Source: CAYRJD01 sp965247395 | Lineage (GTDB): Bacteria; Actinomycetota; Acidimicrobiia; Acidimicrobiales; Poriferisodalaceae | Direction of reading: 5' to 3' | NCBI GenBank assembly: GCA_965247395.1 | Contig: OZ252012.1 | Span: forward strand, 1,426,001 to 1,490,000 | Length of the DNA: 64,000 nt | Shown here: positions 51,927-60,475 of the stretch, one piece after another | How positions within the stretch are numbered: the first letter of the stretch is position 1 | How the letters are laid out: each line of letters starts with the position of its first letter | Notes under the pieces: model-generated | Told to the model about the DNA's origin: nothing | The model's input: only the letters and a program-made list of their open reading frames with translations | Database searches by the model: none | Program-made: the position numbers and the translations under genes

Positions 51927-52559
51927 CTACTTCACCACGTATACGACGTACCAGGTAGCTATCCAAGCCAGCACGACGAAATCCCAGAAAAATACGGCAG
52001 AGCCAAGTGGGGTGCTGCCAGCCAGTCCGACGCTGCCGCCTAGTGAACGCAACGCCATCAGTCCCAAATAAAACAGTCCGACTACAACCAGCGCTAGTGC
52101 TAGCCCGGTGGTAGCAAAAGCCAGGGTTGCCCACTCGCCCGAACCGATCTCTACCTCCATGCGGTTGAGGCTGTAGATGGCCATGTTCATAAACGCGAGT
52201 CCCAGCATCAACGAGACGCCGATGGCCAACCAAGCGTGACCGGTTTCGCGGCGACGACTAGCCCAGAGCGCCCAGTGAACGGTAACCACGGACGCCAGCA
52301 GAGTTAGCAGAGCGTAATCAAGCTGGGGGGTTGGCACGGCGTGTCCGGCTAGCCACTCGTGACCGGGATCGATGCCTGATGCGTGTCGGCGGGCCAGGTA
52401 GAAACCCAGCAGAGCGCCGATCATCATGGCGCCCGCAGCGATGGCGAAACCGGTGGCGACTAACTGGCGGCGTGGGCGCACTTCCGGAGTAGCAACTGGA
52501 GTGGCGGCTGAATCTGTGGCTTGTGAGGCTGCTTGGTCGGTGGTGGCTACATCGGTCAT
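51927..52559 (-). CDS. Degenerate cytochrome c oxidase subunit III homologue
   Basis: The 210-residue protein shares the subunit III layout: a hydrophilic leader, about five helices, and a C-terminal FFWDFVVLAWIATWYVVYVV block that aligns with YWHFVDIVWIVIFAVVYL of the true CtaE. The residues usually conserved are changed: the His of YWHF is Asp, and the membrane Glu of GQVYEF and the HGVH motif are not found. It overlaps the ligandless subunit I homologue by four bases and is followed after six bases by the YWP-segment protein. It was probably inherited together with them as a paralogous core. Confidence 0.78.
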   Translation of the reverse strand: MTDVATTDQAASQATDSAATPVATPEVRPRRQLVATGFAIAAGAMMIGALLGFYLARRHASGIDPGHEWLAGHAVPTPQLDYALLTLLASVVTVHWALWASRRRETGHAWLAIGVSLMLGLAFMNMAIYSLNRMEVEIGSGEWATLAFATTGLALALVVVGLFYLGLMALRSLGGSVGLAGSTPLGSAVFFWDFVVLAWIATWYVVYVVK

Positions 52560-54388
52560 TGCGAGGTTGCTCCGGCGGTTTCAGCGTCAGACAGTTCTTC
52601 GCCGTCTGGGCTCGGCTCGCTTGGCAGCAACGGCATTCCAGTAGTCAGTACAGGCAGTGTTTCAGGATGTCCGGGCAGTGGCGGAGAATCAAGCAGCCAT
52701 TCTGGCGAAAGAGCTCCCCACGGATCAGACCCCAAGCCGGTGCCTGCTTGGTCAGGGCTTGCTTGGTCGGTGCCTGCTTGCTTAGAGCGCAACATCAGCG
52801 AGCGCAGCAGGTTCAACACGGTCAGTGCAAACCCAGCGAATATCAAAATCACGCCAACCAGGCCTAACGCTGTGAAGCCGCTGGCGGTAGTGCTGTCAAC
52901 TAGAGATTGATAATTAGTAGTGAGAGTGGGGTCGTGATAGACGAACTCGGGTTGCTCGGCGAACGCACCCGACAGCACGGGTCCGAGCCAGGCAGCAAAA
53001 GCCCCAAACCCGACAGCAATCACCGACAGACAACCAACGGGTTCTAACAGTTTCGTCCCCCAAATTTTTGGTGCCCACCAGTACAACGCGGCCAACGCGG
53101 CCAGAAGGCCAGCACCATAAGCAAGCAGCGACATTTGGCCGGTAACAAACGTTGTGAAGCGCAAGGGTGCGTTGCCATCTACTCCTCGGCCAGCGATGTT
53201 GAGCCAGTCAGCCACGGCACCGAGCAGTCCAATCACTAGAGCAAGAAGCAGCAACTGGCCCGCTGCGAGAGCGGCTAGTACAGCGGTGCTGGCCTTGGAC
53301 GGTTTGTTAGCAGGTGCGCTGCTTGTGTCTGGAGTTTGTGCGTCGGCCTGCTGGCGAGCCAACTTGCGTGCTTGTGAGCGCGACTGCATGACTGTGAAAC
53401 CAAGCAATCCAAGAAGCGTCGCCACTCCCACCGCGGCACCTGCGTAAAGCGCCACCAACACGATGCCTTCGGCTCCGTCAACAATGTCGGCTCCTTCGGT
53501 AGTGATGCCGAAGTTGGCCCAGGCACCAAAGCCGAAGAGCCCAACCAGACCGATGGTGAAGTACAACGCCAGCGGTTCAAACACTCGTCGGCGTGCGACC
53601 GCCAACATTATTTCTGCGACAACGCCCAGCACTGGTACGACGTAGATGAATAGCTGCGGCGTTTGATACACCCAATCGACGCGCTGCCAGATGCCAGCGT
53701 TGCCGTCTAAGAACACCTCGCCGTAGCGGTGGTCAAGATAGAGAATCGTTATCTGTCCGAGCAACACCGGCAAGGTCACGGTCAGCATCGAAGCGGTCAC
53801 CAACGCAGACCAGCTGAACGGCGGTGTGTCGTCTAAGAACAGGCCCGGCGATCGCATGGTGAGCACGGTGGTGCCCACGGTGACGGCTCCTGCCAGCAGC
53901 GACAGAACAAGCCCGGCCAGCGCAAGCAGATGAAGGTCGACTCCATTCTGCCAGCCGCCGTAAGGGCCGCCGTTGCCGACGTAGGCACCGAGCAAGACTC
54001 CGGCTGACACCAACCAGCCCCAGAAAGAGGCAGCTGCTGCACGCGGAAAGGCAACATTTGCTGCACCGATTTGCAGCGGTACGAGATAGATAGCAAGACC
54101 GAGGAAAAGCGGTATCAGCACCAGCAAGACGAGCGCTTCTCGGGTTAGGACAAAGATTTGGGCGAAGCTGTCGAAGCCCAACACGGGCGAATCGTTGTCG
54201 GAGATGAGGTCTAGGCGCACCAGGAAATCGAGCACCAGCGCGAAGCCTGCAAAGAGCAGCGACATTGTTATGAACATCCGGCCGATGCGCTTGTGGTCTG
54301 AAGTGTGCAGCCAGCCAGCGGGACCCTTGTCCTCAAACACTGTGCCCTCTAGTCCCTTATCTGCGGGCGTTGCGTTGGTGTTGGTCAT
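52556..54388 (-). CDS. Ligandless haem-copper oxidase subunit I homologue
   Basis: This 610-residue, roughly 12-helix protein aligns along its length with the true CtaD: SDHKRIG (30-36), LVPLQIGAANVAFPR (102-116), TMRSPGLFLDDTPPFSW (177-193), and a C-terminal DPWGALSPEWLLDSP that matches DPWDGRTLEWAIPSP. Every metal ligand is replaced: haem a His to Thr82, CuB His to Thr243, the cross-linked Tyr to Phe247, the His-His pair to Asn292-Phe293, and HFH to Gly417-Gln-Met419. It therefore cannot be a normal oxygen reductase. An Ala/Gln/Ser-rich loop (about 335-367) splits it. It heads an operon that continues into ctaC-ctaD. Its role is unknown. Confidence 0.88.
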   Translation of the reverse strand: MTNTNATPADKGLEGTVFEDKGPAGWLHTSDHKRIGRMFITMSLLFAGFALVLDFLVRLDLISDNDSPVLGFDSFAQIFVLTREALVLLVLIPLFLGLAIYLVPLQIGAANVAFPRAAAASFWGWLVSAGVLLGAYVGNGGPYGGWQNGVDLHLLALAGLVLSLLAGAVTVGTTVLTMRSPGLFLDDTPPFSWSALVTASMLTVTLPVLLGQITILYLDHRYGEVFLDGNAGIWQRVDWVYQTPQLFIYVVPVLGVVAEIMLAVARRRVFEPLALYFTIGLVGLFGFGAWANFGITTEGADIVDGAEGIVLVALYAGAAVGVATLLGLLGFTVMQSRSQARKLARQQADAQTPDTSSAPANKPSKASTAVLAALAAGQLLLLALVIGLLGAVADWLNIAGRGVDGNAPLRFTTFVTGQMSLLAYGAGLLAALAALYWWAPKIWGTKLLEPVGCLSVIAVGFGAFAAWLGPVLSGAFAEQPEFVYHDPTLTTNYQSLVDSTTASGFTALGLVGVILIFAGFALTVLNLLRSLMLRSKQAGTDQASPDQAGTGLGSDPWGALSPEWLLDSPPLPGHPETLPVLTTGMPLLPSEPSPDGEELSDAETAGATSQ

Positions 54389-54557
54389 TCGCAGTTAAGA
54401 GTTCAGCTTCCGAATGGATACGAGGTGCCGATCGGTTGGCTATGCGTGCCAATACCGACCGCAAACCTTAGCGAATAGGAGAGTACAAAACGAAGTTCGC
54501 CTTGCGGGGTGATCACATGGCGGTGATCACTTGCCGGTGGTTCACGCAGCAAAGCAA
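54389..54557. promoter_or_regulatory. Region between ctaB and the oxidase operon
   Basis: These 169 bases hold no gene. They should include the promoter of the seven-gene oxidase operon that starts at 54388. The paired GTGATCAC palindromes (54509-54530) are the only clear sites. Clear -35 and -10 boxes are not evident. Confidence 0.5.
54509..54530. promoter_or_regulatory. Paired GTGATCAC palindromes upstream of the oxidase operon
   Basis: The perfect palindrome GTGATCAC occurs at 54509-54516 and again at 54523-54530, a 14-base period, about 120-140 bases before the start of the ligandless subunit I gene. The same octamer occurs once, 27-34 bases upstream of the response-regulator gene start at 60412. 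Direct palindromic pairs like this often bind dimeric regulators. No protein is assigned. Confidence 0.5.
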
Positions 54558-55520
54558 TCACACCCCGAGTCGCACGATTACGTCTGCGGCCATCGCGCAA
54601 AACAGCAGTCCCAGGTAGGCGTTCGAAAAATGGAAGACCCTCATTGCGCTAGCAGAGCTTTGGTCACGCCATAGCTGAAACGTCGCCGCAATGAACACGG
54701 CTCCGGTCACGATCGCCACGATCCAATACAGCACTCCCAGCTCGGCAGCAGCCCCGAACGCCAGCGAAAGCCCGGCGACGATGACCGCGTAAAGGGTTAT
54801 CTGGTGTGCGGTTGCTCGCGCTGTTTTGACTACTGGAAGCATCGGCACGTTGGCCGCCGCGTACTCATCCGCATAACGGATCGCAAGCGCCCAGAAGTGG
54901 GGTGGTGTCCAGAAAAACACCAGTGAAAAGCCCAACCACGCTGCGATGCCGAGTGAGCCGGTCACCGCGGCCCAGCCCACAAGCACCGGTACCGCACCGG
55001 CTGCTCCACCAATCACGATGTTTTGAGGTGATATCCGCTTGAGCCAGAGCGAATAAACGAACACGTAGAACAGGCAGGCAGCAAGTGCTAGCAACGCCGC
55101 CAGCAGGTTCACCGTGGACCAAAGCAAAGCGAAGGCCAACGCCTCTAGCACCACGGCGAAGATGAACGCTCCTTTGACCGAAACCACACCGGTAGCTAGC
55201 GGCCGGTTAGCTGTGCGCTTCATCAGACGGTCAATGTCGGAATCGATGCACATGTTGAAGGTGTTAGCGCCAGCCGCCGCGAGAGTGCCGCCCACCACCG
55301 TGGTCAGCATCAGCCAGATCGAAGGCAGGCTTTGGTCGGTGGCGGGCAGAGTTGCGTTGGCAACGATCATCGGCGGAATGGTGGTGACCAGCAGTAGCTC
55401 GATGATGCGTGGCTTGGTGAGAGCTATGTAATTGAGCAGAGGGCCCTTGTTTTGCGCCAGCCGCGCAGCGTGAGGAGAGCCGTGAGGGGAGGTTGACGGC
55501 GAAGGCTGCGGCGCACTCAT
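54558..55520 (-). CDS. ctaB: Protohaem IX farnesyltransferase
   Basis: CtaB converts haem b to haem o, the precursor of haem a used by the oxidase. ATG 55520 (MSAPQPSPS) gives 320 residues and nine helices. The prenyltransferase signature NTFNMCIDSDIDRLMKRT is present, with the Asp residues that bind Mg-diphosphate, and the WTPPHFWALA segment is typical. It is divergent from ctaA across 86 bases. Its own start region holds no unusual element. Confidence 0.96.
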   Translation of the reverse strand: MSAPQPSPSTSPHGSPHAARLAQNKGPLLNYIALTKPRIIELLLVTTIPPMIVANATLPATDQSLPSIWLMLTTVVGGTLAAAGANTFNMCIDSDIDRLMKRTANRPLATGVVSVKGAFIFAVVLEALAFALLWSTVNLLAALLALAACLFYVFVYSLWLKRISPQNIVIGGAAGAVPVLVGWAAVTGSLGIAAWLGFSLVFFWTPPHFWALAIRYADEYAAANVPMLPVVKTARATAHQITLYAVIVAGLSLAFGAAAELGVLYWIVAIVTGAVFIAATFQLWRDQSSASAMRVFHFSNAYLGLLFCAMAADVIVRLGV

Positions 55521-55606
55521 CGCCCGCACGATACGGGCAAATTTGCCGCAATAACCACCACCACAACCACAGGGCCAACCACAGCACCGCCCTCTAGCGT
55601 GAGCGC

Positions 55607-56608
55607 GTGCGCTTCAAGTTCACCCGTCTTGAACCGCAGCGATTTGCAGTAGTGACGTCGCTAGCTCTTTGGTCGTTGATTGCGATCGTCATTACGGGTG
55701 CCTCGGTGCGACTAACCGGCAGCGGTCTGGGCTGCAGTGATTGGCCAGCCTGCGAGCCTGGTGAGCTGGTGCCAGCGGCCGACTTTCACGCTTGGATCGA
55801 GTTTGGGAATCGCCTTGTGACCGGGTTTGTGGCCTTGGCGGTGATTGCGGCCGTGTCTGGGTCTTTGTTGCGAGTGCCGCGCCGCGCTGATCTGGTCTGG
55901 TGGTCTGCGGCGTTGGTTACAGGAGTACTGGCGCAGGTGATTTTGGGCGGAATAACGGTGTTGACACACCTGTCGCCGCCGATCGTGATGGGGCACTTTT
56001 TACTGTCGTCTGTGCTGGTGGCCGCTGCGACCGTGCTAGCTAGCCGGGCGCGAGTGCCAGACGGTGATCTGGCCGCAGCTAGACAGGCTCGGCAGCAAGC
56101 TGGCCGGGCTGGCCTAGATCGGTCGGCTTCACGCAGTTCTGCTAGTCAAACAATCACGCGGGTGCGAGCAGGCTGTTGGGCGTTGGCCGTGTTGGTTTCG
56201 GTGGCGCTGTTTACCGGCACGCTGGTTACAGCCACAGGGCCGCACGGCGGCGATGAAGACGTTGAGCGGCTAGGTCTGGCGCTGGGAGACGTAGCTCGCG
56301 TACATGGGATCACTGTGATCGTGACGCTGGCGCTATTGCTGTCGTTGGTGGCGTGGCTGGCTCGACGAGTTGCTGCGGTGGCGGCGACTGATTCGCCTTC
56401 AGATTCACCGGCAGATTCACCTGGATTACGAGCGCAACTGCTGGCGGTGCTGCGGCGTTTGGAGATCTTGCTGGTCGTGTTAGCGGTGCAGGGAGTGGTC
56501 GGCTACGTGCAGTACTTCAATCAGCTGCCTGTGCTGTTGGTTGGCATACACGTAGCTGGAGCGACTCTGGCGGTGGTGGCCTTGACACGATTAATTCAGC
56601 GCGTTTAA
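55607..56608 (+). CDS. ctaA: Haem A synthase
   Basis: CtaA oxidises haem o to haem a. The GTG start at 55607 gives 333 residues with eight helices. The extracytoplasmic Cys pair is in LTGSGLGCSDWPAC, the essential Glu in IEFGNRLVTG, and haem-ligand histidines in PPIVMGHFL, DVARVHGIT and LLVGIHVAG. One family position usually occupied by His is Asn (EFGNR), a change I believe is common in actinobacterial CtaA. A hydrophilic Arg/Ala/Gln loop near residues 150-180 lengthens the protein. Confidence 0.94.
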   Translation: MRFKFTRLEPQRFAVVTSLALWSLIAIVITGASVRLTGSGLGCSDWPACEPGELVPAADFHAWIEFGNRLVTGFVALAVIAAVSGSLLRVPRRADLVWWSAALVTGVLAQVILGGITVLTHLSPPIVMGHFLLSSVLVAAATVLASRARVPDGDLAAARQARQQAGRAGLDRSASRSSASQTITRVRAGCWALAVLVSVALFTGTLVTATGPHGGDEDVERLGLALGDVARVHGITVIVTLALLLSLVAWLARRVAAVAATDSPSDSPADSPGLRAQLLAVLRRLEILLVVLAVQGVVGYVQYFNQLPVLLVGIHVAGATLAVVALTRLIQRV

Positions 56609-56756
56609 TTCAGGTTGCCAACTGTCGATGATTAACGCAGAATCAGATCATGAATCCGCGCAGCTACACCGCACCTCTGTGGAGCATTCGGGGATGCGTG
56701 CAGGCATGGCAGTAGACCGTGGCTAAGGACCCAGCCAAAGACGGGCAAAGCCACTG

Positions 56757-57059
56757 ATGCCGCCAACTGAAGTAGCCAGCCCCGAAGTTATCGACGATGT
56801 GGTCACCGGCGATGAGACCAGCATCGACGTCCCGTGGGTGGTGCTGGTGTGGAACGATCCGATCAACCTGATGTCTTATGTCGTGTACGTCTTCCAGCAG
56901 CTGTTTGGCTACAGCGAAGAGAAGGCCACCGGTTTAATGCTGGACGTGCACAACAAGGGACGCGCAGCGGTGTCATCGGGCAATCGCGAGAAGGCCGAGC
57001 TAGACGTATTCCAGCTACACGAATACGGGCTGTGGGCAACAATGCAAAAGGACACGTGA
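56757..57059 (+). CDS. clpS: ATP-dependent Clp protease adaptor
   Basis: ClpS delivers N-degron substrates to ClpA/ClpC. The 100-residue protein has an acidic leader and the folded core VVLVWNDPINLMSYVVYVFQ with the NDP motif, MLDVHNKGRA and the LHEYGLWATM end. The residues lining the N-degron pocket are consistent with the family. It is followed by a DUF2017 gene, its usual actinobacterial neighbour. Confidence 0.94.
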   Translation: MPPTEVASPEVIDDVVTGDETSIDVPWVVLVWNDPINLMSYVVYVFQQLFGYSEEKATGLMLDVHNKGRAAVSSGNREKAELDVFQLHEYGLWATMQKDT

Positions 57060-57066
57060 GCCGCTA

Positions 57067-57624
57067 GTGGCCCATTTCACACCGCAGCCAGATGGCAGCA
57101 TCGCCTTGCATTTCAATCATGCAAGTGAGAATGAGTTCTTTGAGGCCATCGCTGAGCAGTTGCGTGATTTTCTGATGAGCACCCAGCTTGAAGAGAACGA
57201 TGAGGTGCCAGAACCGTTGAAGCGGTTGTTTCCGGCGGCTTATGTGGCAGAGCGTGAGCTCGAACTGCAGTACCGACGGATGACACGCGACGAGATGTTG
57301 AACACGCGACTGGAGCAACTACGGGTATTAGAGGATTGCGTTGGCCTTGACGTGCTGGCGGGCGACCAGATCCGGCAATTCATGCAGGCACTAAATGTGC
57401 TGCGCTTGGTGATGGGTGGTGCTCTGGATGTGTCGGAGGGTGACAACCCGGCTGACATCACGGAAAAGAGAGAGGACATGTCCTTGGAGCAGTTGGCGCA
57501 TCTGCAGTTTCAGTACTTGGGGAACCTGCTGGGCGAACTAGTAGATGCCGCCGACCGTGCCCAGGCGATGCTGCGTGAAAGCACTGGAGACTCCGGCAAC
57601 TTTGAAGACGACGCCAAGCGATAG
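57067..57624 (+). CDS. DUF2017 family protein
   Basis: DUF2017 proteins are actinobacterial proteins of unknown function that are often encoded right after clpS, as here. The 185-residue protein is mostly helical. It has the VPEPLKRLFPAAYV and EFRRMTRDEM-like (YRRMTRDEMLN) segments, and a MQALNVLRLVMGGAL helix. It starts at GTG 57067, seven bases after clpS. A role linked to Clp proteolysis is suggested by context only. Confidence 0.82.
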   Translation: MAHFTPQPDGSIALHFNHASENEFFEAIAEQLRDFLMSTQLEENDEVPEPLKRLFPAAYVAERELELQYRRMTRDEMLNTRLEQLRVLEDCVGLDVLAGDQIRQFMQALNVLRLVMGGALDVSEGDNPADITEKREDMSLEQLAHLQFQYLGNLLGELVDAADRAQAMLRESTGDSGNFEDDAKR

Positions 57625-57653
57625 CAAACAAGCGCCCTAGCCTGAACCTTCCC

Positions 57654-57726
57654 GCCCCCATCGTCTAGCGGCCTAGGACACCGGCCTTTCACGCCGGCAG
57701 CACGGGTTCGAATCCCGTTGGGGGTG
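57654..57726 (+). tRNA. tRNA-Glu (anticodon TTC)
   Basis: The acceptor strands GCCCCCA and TGGGGGT pair. The anticodon loop CTTTCAC gives anticodon TTC, and the T-arm ACGGGTTCGAATCCCGT is intact. The discriminator is G and no CCA is encoded. It supplies the tRNA used by HemA as well as translation. Confidence 0.97.
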
Positions 57727-57789
57727 CCCAAATACGCTAAGTCTCTAGGGTGCCCTTGACGGCTACAGGAGCAGCAACTGAGGAACATC

Positions 57790-58314
57790 ATGGAAGATGA
57801 ACGCAGGGAATATGGATCGAGGCCACACAGGTGGGTGCGGCTGCACGACGGGTCTGAACATGAGCTAGCAAAGCCCGGTTCAAGGCTGCTTGCAAGGATC
57901 CTGGACTCGGTGGTGCTGATCGTCGCAGTGATCATCATTTCGGTGGTCTTCTCTATTCAGCTGTTGCCCAGCGATATCACTAACGACTCCACCGCAAATC
58001 AGGCAGACGCCTTCTTGCTCACCATTTTCTTGTTGATTGCGGGGCTGGCTTACGAGGTGTCTCTTACAGCTGTTAGAGGCCAGACGCTGGGCAAACAGAT
58101 CATGTCCGTCAAGGTGGTCAGCATCACCGACGGATCGGTTCCTGGCTGGGGCAAGAGCACTGGACGCTGGGTAATTCCGGCCGGGCTTCCACTTATTCCG
58201 CTTATTGGTGGGCTGATAGGGCTGATCGGCTACCTAGCTCTGCTATGGGATCAGAATCGTCAAACCTGGTATGACAGGGTCGCAGGCACAGTCGTGGTCA
58301 AGGTGCCCAGATGA
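57790..58314 (+). CDS. RDD-family membrane protein
   Basis: RDD proteins have several helices with conserved Arg and Asp residues, and their function is unclear. The 174-residue protein shows the ARILDSVVLIVAVII start, the RGQTLGKQIMSVKVV block and the LLWDQNRQTWYDRVAGTVVV end, all typical. Four helices are visible. It lies downstream of tRNA-Glu and is convergent with the histidine kinase gene. Confidence 0.9.
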   Translation: MEDERREYGSRPHRWVRLHDGSEHELAKPGSRLLARILDSVVLIVAVIIISVVFSIQLLPSDITNDSTANQADAFLLTIFLLIAGLAYEVSLTAVRGQTLGKQIMSVKVVSITDGSVPGWGKSTGRWVIPAGLPLIPLIGGLIGLIGYLALLWDQNRQTWYDRVAGTVVVKVPR

Positions 58315-58328
58315 GACGGGCTAGGTAG

Positions 58329-59672
58329 CTAGGCGACTGTCTCACCGGCAGGTGGGAATTGCAGCCTGACTGTTGCGCCCGCTCCATCGGTGTCAATTAC
58401 CTCCGCAGTGCCGCCAACCGATTGCGCTACTTGAGCAACGATCGCTAGCCCCAAACCTGAACCAGGCATAGATCTAGCTTCGGGCGCACGGTAAAAACGC
58501 TCAAATACATGTACTCGGTGAGCCGGCCCTATCCCTGGTCCGTAGTCGCGCACGGTGATAACGCCATCGGCCACGGTTACCTCAATGGGATCTTCGGGCG
58601 GGCCCCACTTCACAGCGTTGTCAATCAAATTAGACACCGCTCGCTGCACTAAGGCAGGAGAGGCCATCACCGTGCATTGCTGCACGTTGCATTCGATCTC
58701 ACGATTGCTGCGATTGCGATAACGCTCCACTACCGAGATTACGATCTCATCCAGCGCTAGTTGTTCGGATTCGGATTCCTCGAATTCGTATGTAGCCAGC
58801 GCCACCATCTCCGCTACCAACGCAGTCAGGTCTGTCAGCTCCAGGCGTACGTCTTGCAGCAGCTGCTCGCGATCTTCGTCGGTGAGCATGGCCTTACCGG
58901 CGGTTTGTTCACGCAATAGCAACTCGATGTTGGTGCGCAAGCTGGTTAGCGGAGTTCGAAGCTCGTGATTTGCATCAGCTACCAGTTGTTGTTGTTGATC
59001 ACGCGACTGTGACAGTGCTTCGAGCATGGCGTTGAAGCTGTTGGCTAAATCGCTTAGCTCACCCGCGCCCTCGGGTTCGATGCGATGAGCCAGATTCTGT
59101 GTTTCGGCCACCTCGGCGGCCGCGTTAGACAGCTTGCTCAGCGGCCGGATGGAGCGTCCCGCCACCACAAAACCCAGCAGACCTGAACCAGCGATGCCAG
59201 CCAGGGCTACTACCCCCATGGAGTTGCGCAGCCTTGTTAACAGGTCGTCTACCTCGGTTAGAGGGCGAGCAACCATCACCGCAAGGTTGGAAGGAAACCT
59301 TGGTGGGGTGCTTGTGTAAACACGCAGTCTTACGCCCTGGACCTCCACGTCAGACCAGGCCGAGCTCTTTCTGTGTTTGGCTACGGCCCAATCCTGCTTT
59401 GACACCGGCAGCTCTACCGCTGACCAGTACAGCTTTTCGTCTTTGTTGATGACCTGAATCAGGGTGTCTTCCAGACCAAATCTTCCTCTGCCTCTCGTGG
59501 CGTTGAGAGTCGCAACCGCGACTTCAACTGAGGAAGCGCGGTCTCGTAGCTGATCGTCTAGCTCTGCACGTGCTTGGGTGCGAGCGATCCAAAGCGTCAC
59601 CATCAGCATGACCAACACCGTTACGGCAGCCGCACTGGCGCTTAGCAGCGCTATGCGCGCACGCAAACTCAT
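58329..59672 (-). CDS. Sensor histidine kinase
   Basis: The 447-residue kinase has two membrane helices (about residues 8-29 and 148-168) around an extracytoplasmic domain, then HAMP, HisKA and HATPase domains. The phospho-accepting His is in DANHELRTPLTSLR. The N box LIDNAVKWGP, the DYGPGIGP G1 box and the GSGLGLAIVAQV G2 box are present. It resembles MprB-type kinases. It overlaps the response regulator gene by four bases and is the cognate partner. Confidence 0.94.
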   Translation of the reverse strand: MSLRARIALLSASAAAVTVLVMLMVTLWIARTQARAELDDQLRDRASSVEVAVATLNATRGRGRFGLEDTLIQVINKDEKLYWSAVELPVSKQDWAVAKHRKSSAWSDVEVQGVRLRVYTSTPPRFPSNLAVMVARPLTEVDDLLTRLRNSMGVVALAGIAGSGLLGFVVAGRSIRPLSKLSNAAAEVAETQNLAHRIEPEGAGELSDLANSFNAMLEALSQSRDQQQQLVADANHELRTPLTSLRTNIELLLREQTAGKAMLTDEDREQLLQDVRLELTDLTALVAEMVALATYEFEESESEQLALDEIVISVVERYRNRSNREIECNVQQCTVMASPALVQRAVSNLIDNAVKWGPPEDPIEVTVADGVITVRDYGPGIGPAHRVHVFERFYRAPEARSMPGSGLGLAIVAQVAQSVGGTAEVIDTDGAGATVRLQFPPAGETVA

Positions 59673-60412
59673 CGCCGTGATTTGCGACTCGGTTTGGTGG
59701 CGGGCTCACGCAGCACGTAGCCCACGCCTCGCACGGTCTGAATCAGCCGTTCACCATTCGCTTCGGTTTTTGTGCGCAGATAGCCGATGTACACCTCAAG
59801 GCTGTTAGACGACAGCGAAGAGTCGTAGCCCCAGACGTTTTCGTAGATCTGGTCGCGGGTGAGTACTTGATTGGGATGCTGGAGCAGCATCTCAAGCAAG
59901 GCGAACTCGGTGCGGGTTAGATCAATGGCCTCACCGGCTCGAACCACCTCACGGCTGGCGACGTCAAGGGTGAGATCTGAGTAGCTGAGCAAGGCGGCTG
60001 CGCTGCCTGGGCCAACCTCTAAATCAGACTTCGGCTGCCTGCGGAGCAGTGCTCGCACGCGCGCGAGTAGCTCCTCTAGTTCAAACGGCTTCACCAGATA
60101 GTCGTCGGCGCCAGCGTCTAGGCCCTCCACACGATCCGAAGTGGAGTGGCGAGCGGTGAGCAGCAATATGGGTAGGTCGCTGCCGCTGTCTCGCAATTTG
60201 CGGCACAGGTCGAAACCGCCGAGATTAGGCATGGTGGCATCTAACACCATTGCGTCGCAGTGCGATGCGGCTTGTTGACCGGCCTTGCCGTCAACAGCGG
60301 TTATTACCTCGTAGCCCTCCATTTGCAGGGCGCGGCGTAGCGACTCACGAATGGAGCGGTCGTCATCAACCACCGCGACCGTGTGCTTGGGTTGTTTGTT
60401 TGGGCTGTTCAT
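59669..60412 (-). CDS. OmpR-family response regulator
   Basis: The 247-residue regulator has a receiver domain with the acidic pocket (VAVVDDDRSIRE), the phospho-accepting Asp in MVLDATMPNLGG and the switch Lys in YLVKPFELEEL. A winged-helix domain follows, ending YIGYLRTKTEANGERLIQTVRGVGYVLR. It resembles MprA-like regulators. A GTGATCAC palindrome lies 27-34 bases before its start, and a paired version lies before the oxidase operon, so it could regulate the latter; that is only a hypothesis. Confidence 0.94.
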   Translation of the reverse strand: MNSPNKQPKHTVAVVDDDRSIRESLRRALQMEGYEVITAVDGKAGQQAASHCDAMVLDATMPNLGGFDLCRKLRDSGSDLPILLLTARHSTSDRVEGLDAGADDYLVKPFELEELLARVRALLRRQPKSDLEVGPGSAAALLSYSDLTLDVASREVVRAGEAIDLTRTEFALLEMLLQHPNQVLTRDQIYENVWGYDSSLSSNSLEVYIGYLRTKTEANGERLIQTVRGVGYVLREPATKPSRKSRR

Positions 60413-60438
60413 GCTGAGTTACTCAATGGTGGGGTGCG

Positions 60439-60446
60439 GTGATCAC
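60439..60446. promoter_or_regulatory. GTGATCAC palindrome upstream of the response-regulator gene
   Basis: A single perfect GTGATCAC lies 27-34 bases before the response-regulator start codon. It is the same octamer that is paired upstream of the oxidase operon. A further copy inside hemL at 25361-25368 is coding and probably chance. Confidence 0.35.
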
Positions 60447-60475
60447 AGCGTGCCTGATGTTGCGCTCACGGCGTG

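Noticed and set aside
57510..57938. Minus-strand open frame across tRNA-Glu
   Set aside because: It reads the antisense of the tRNA (the usual NGIRTRA-like peptide) and overlaps DUF2017 and RDD genes, so it is a shadow.
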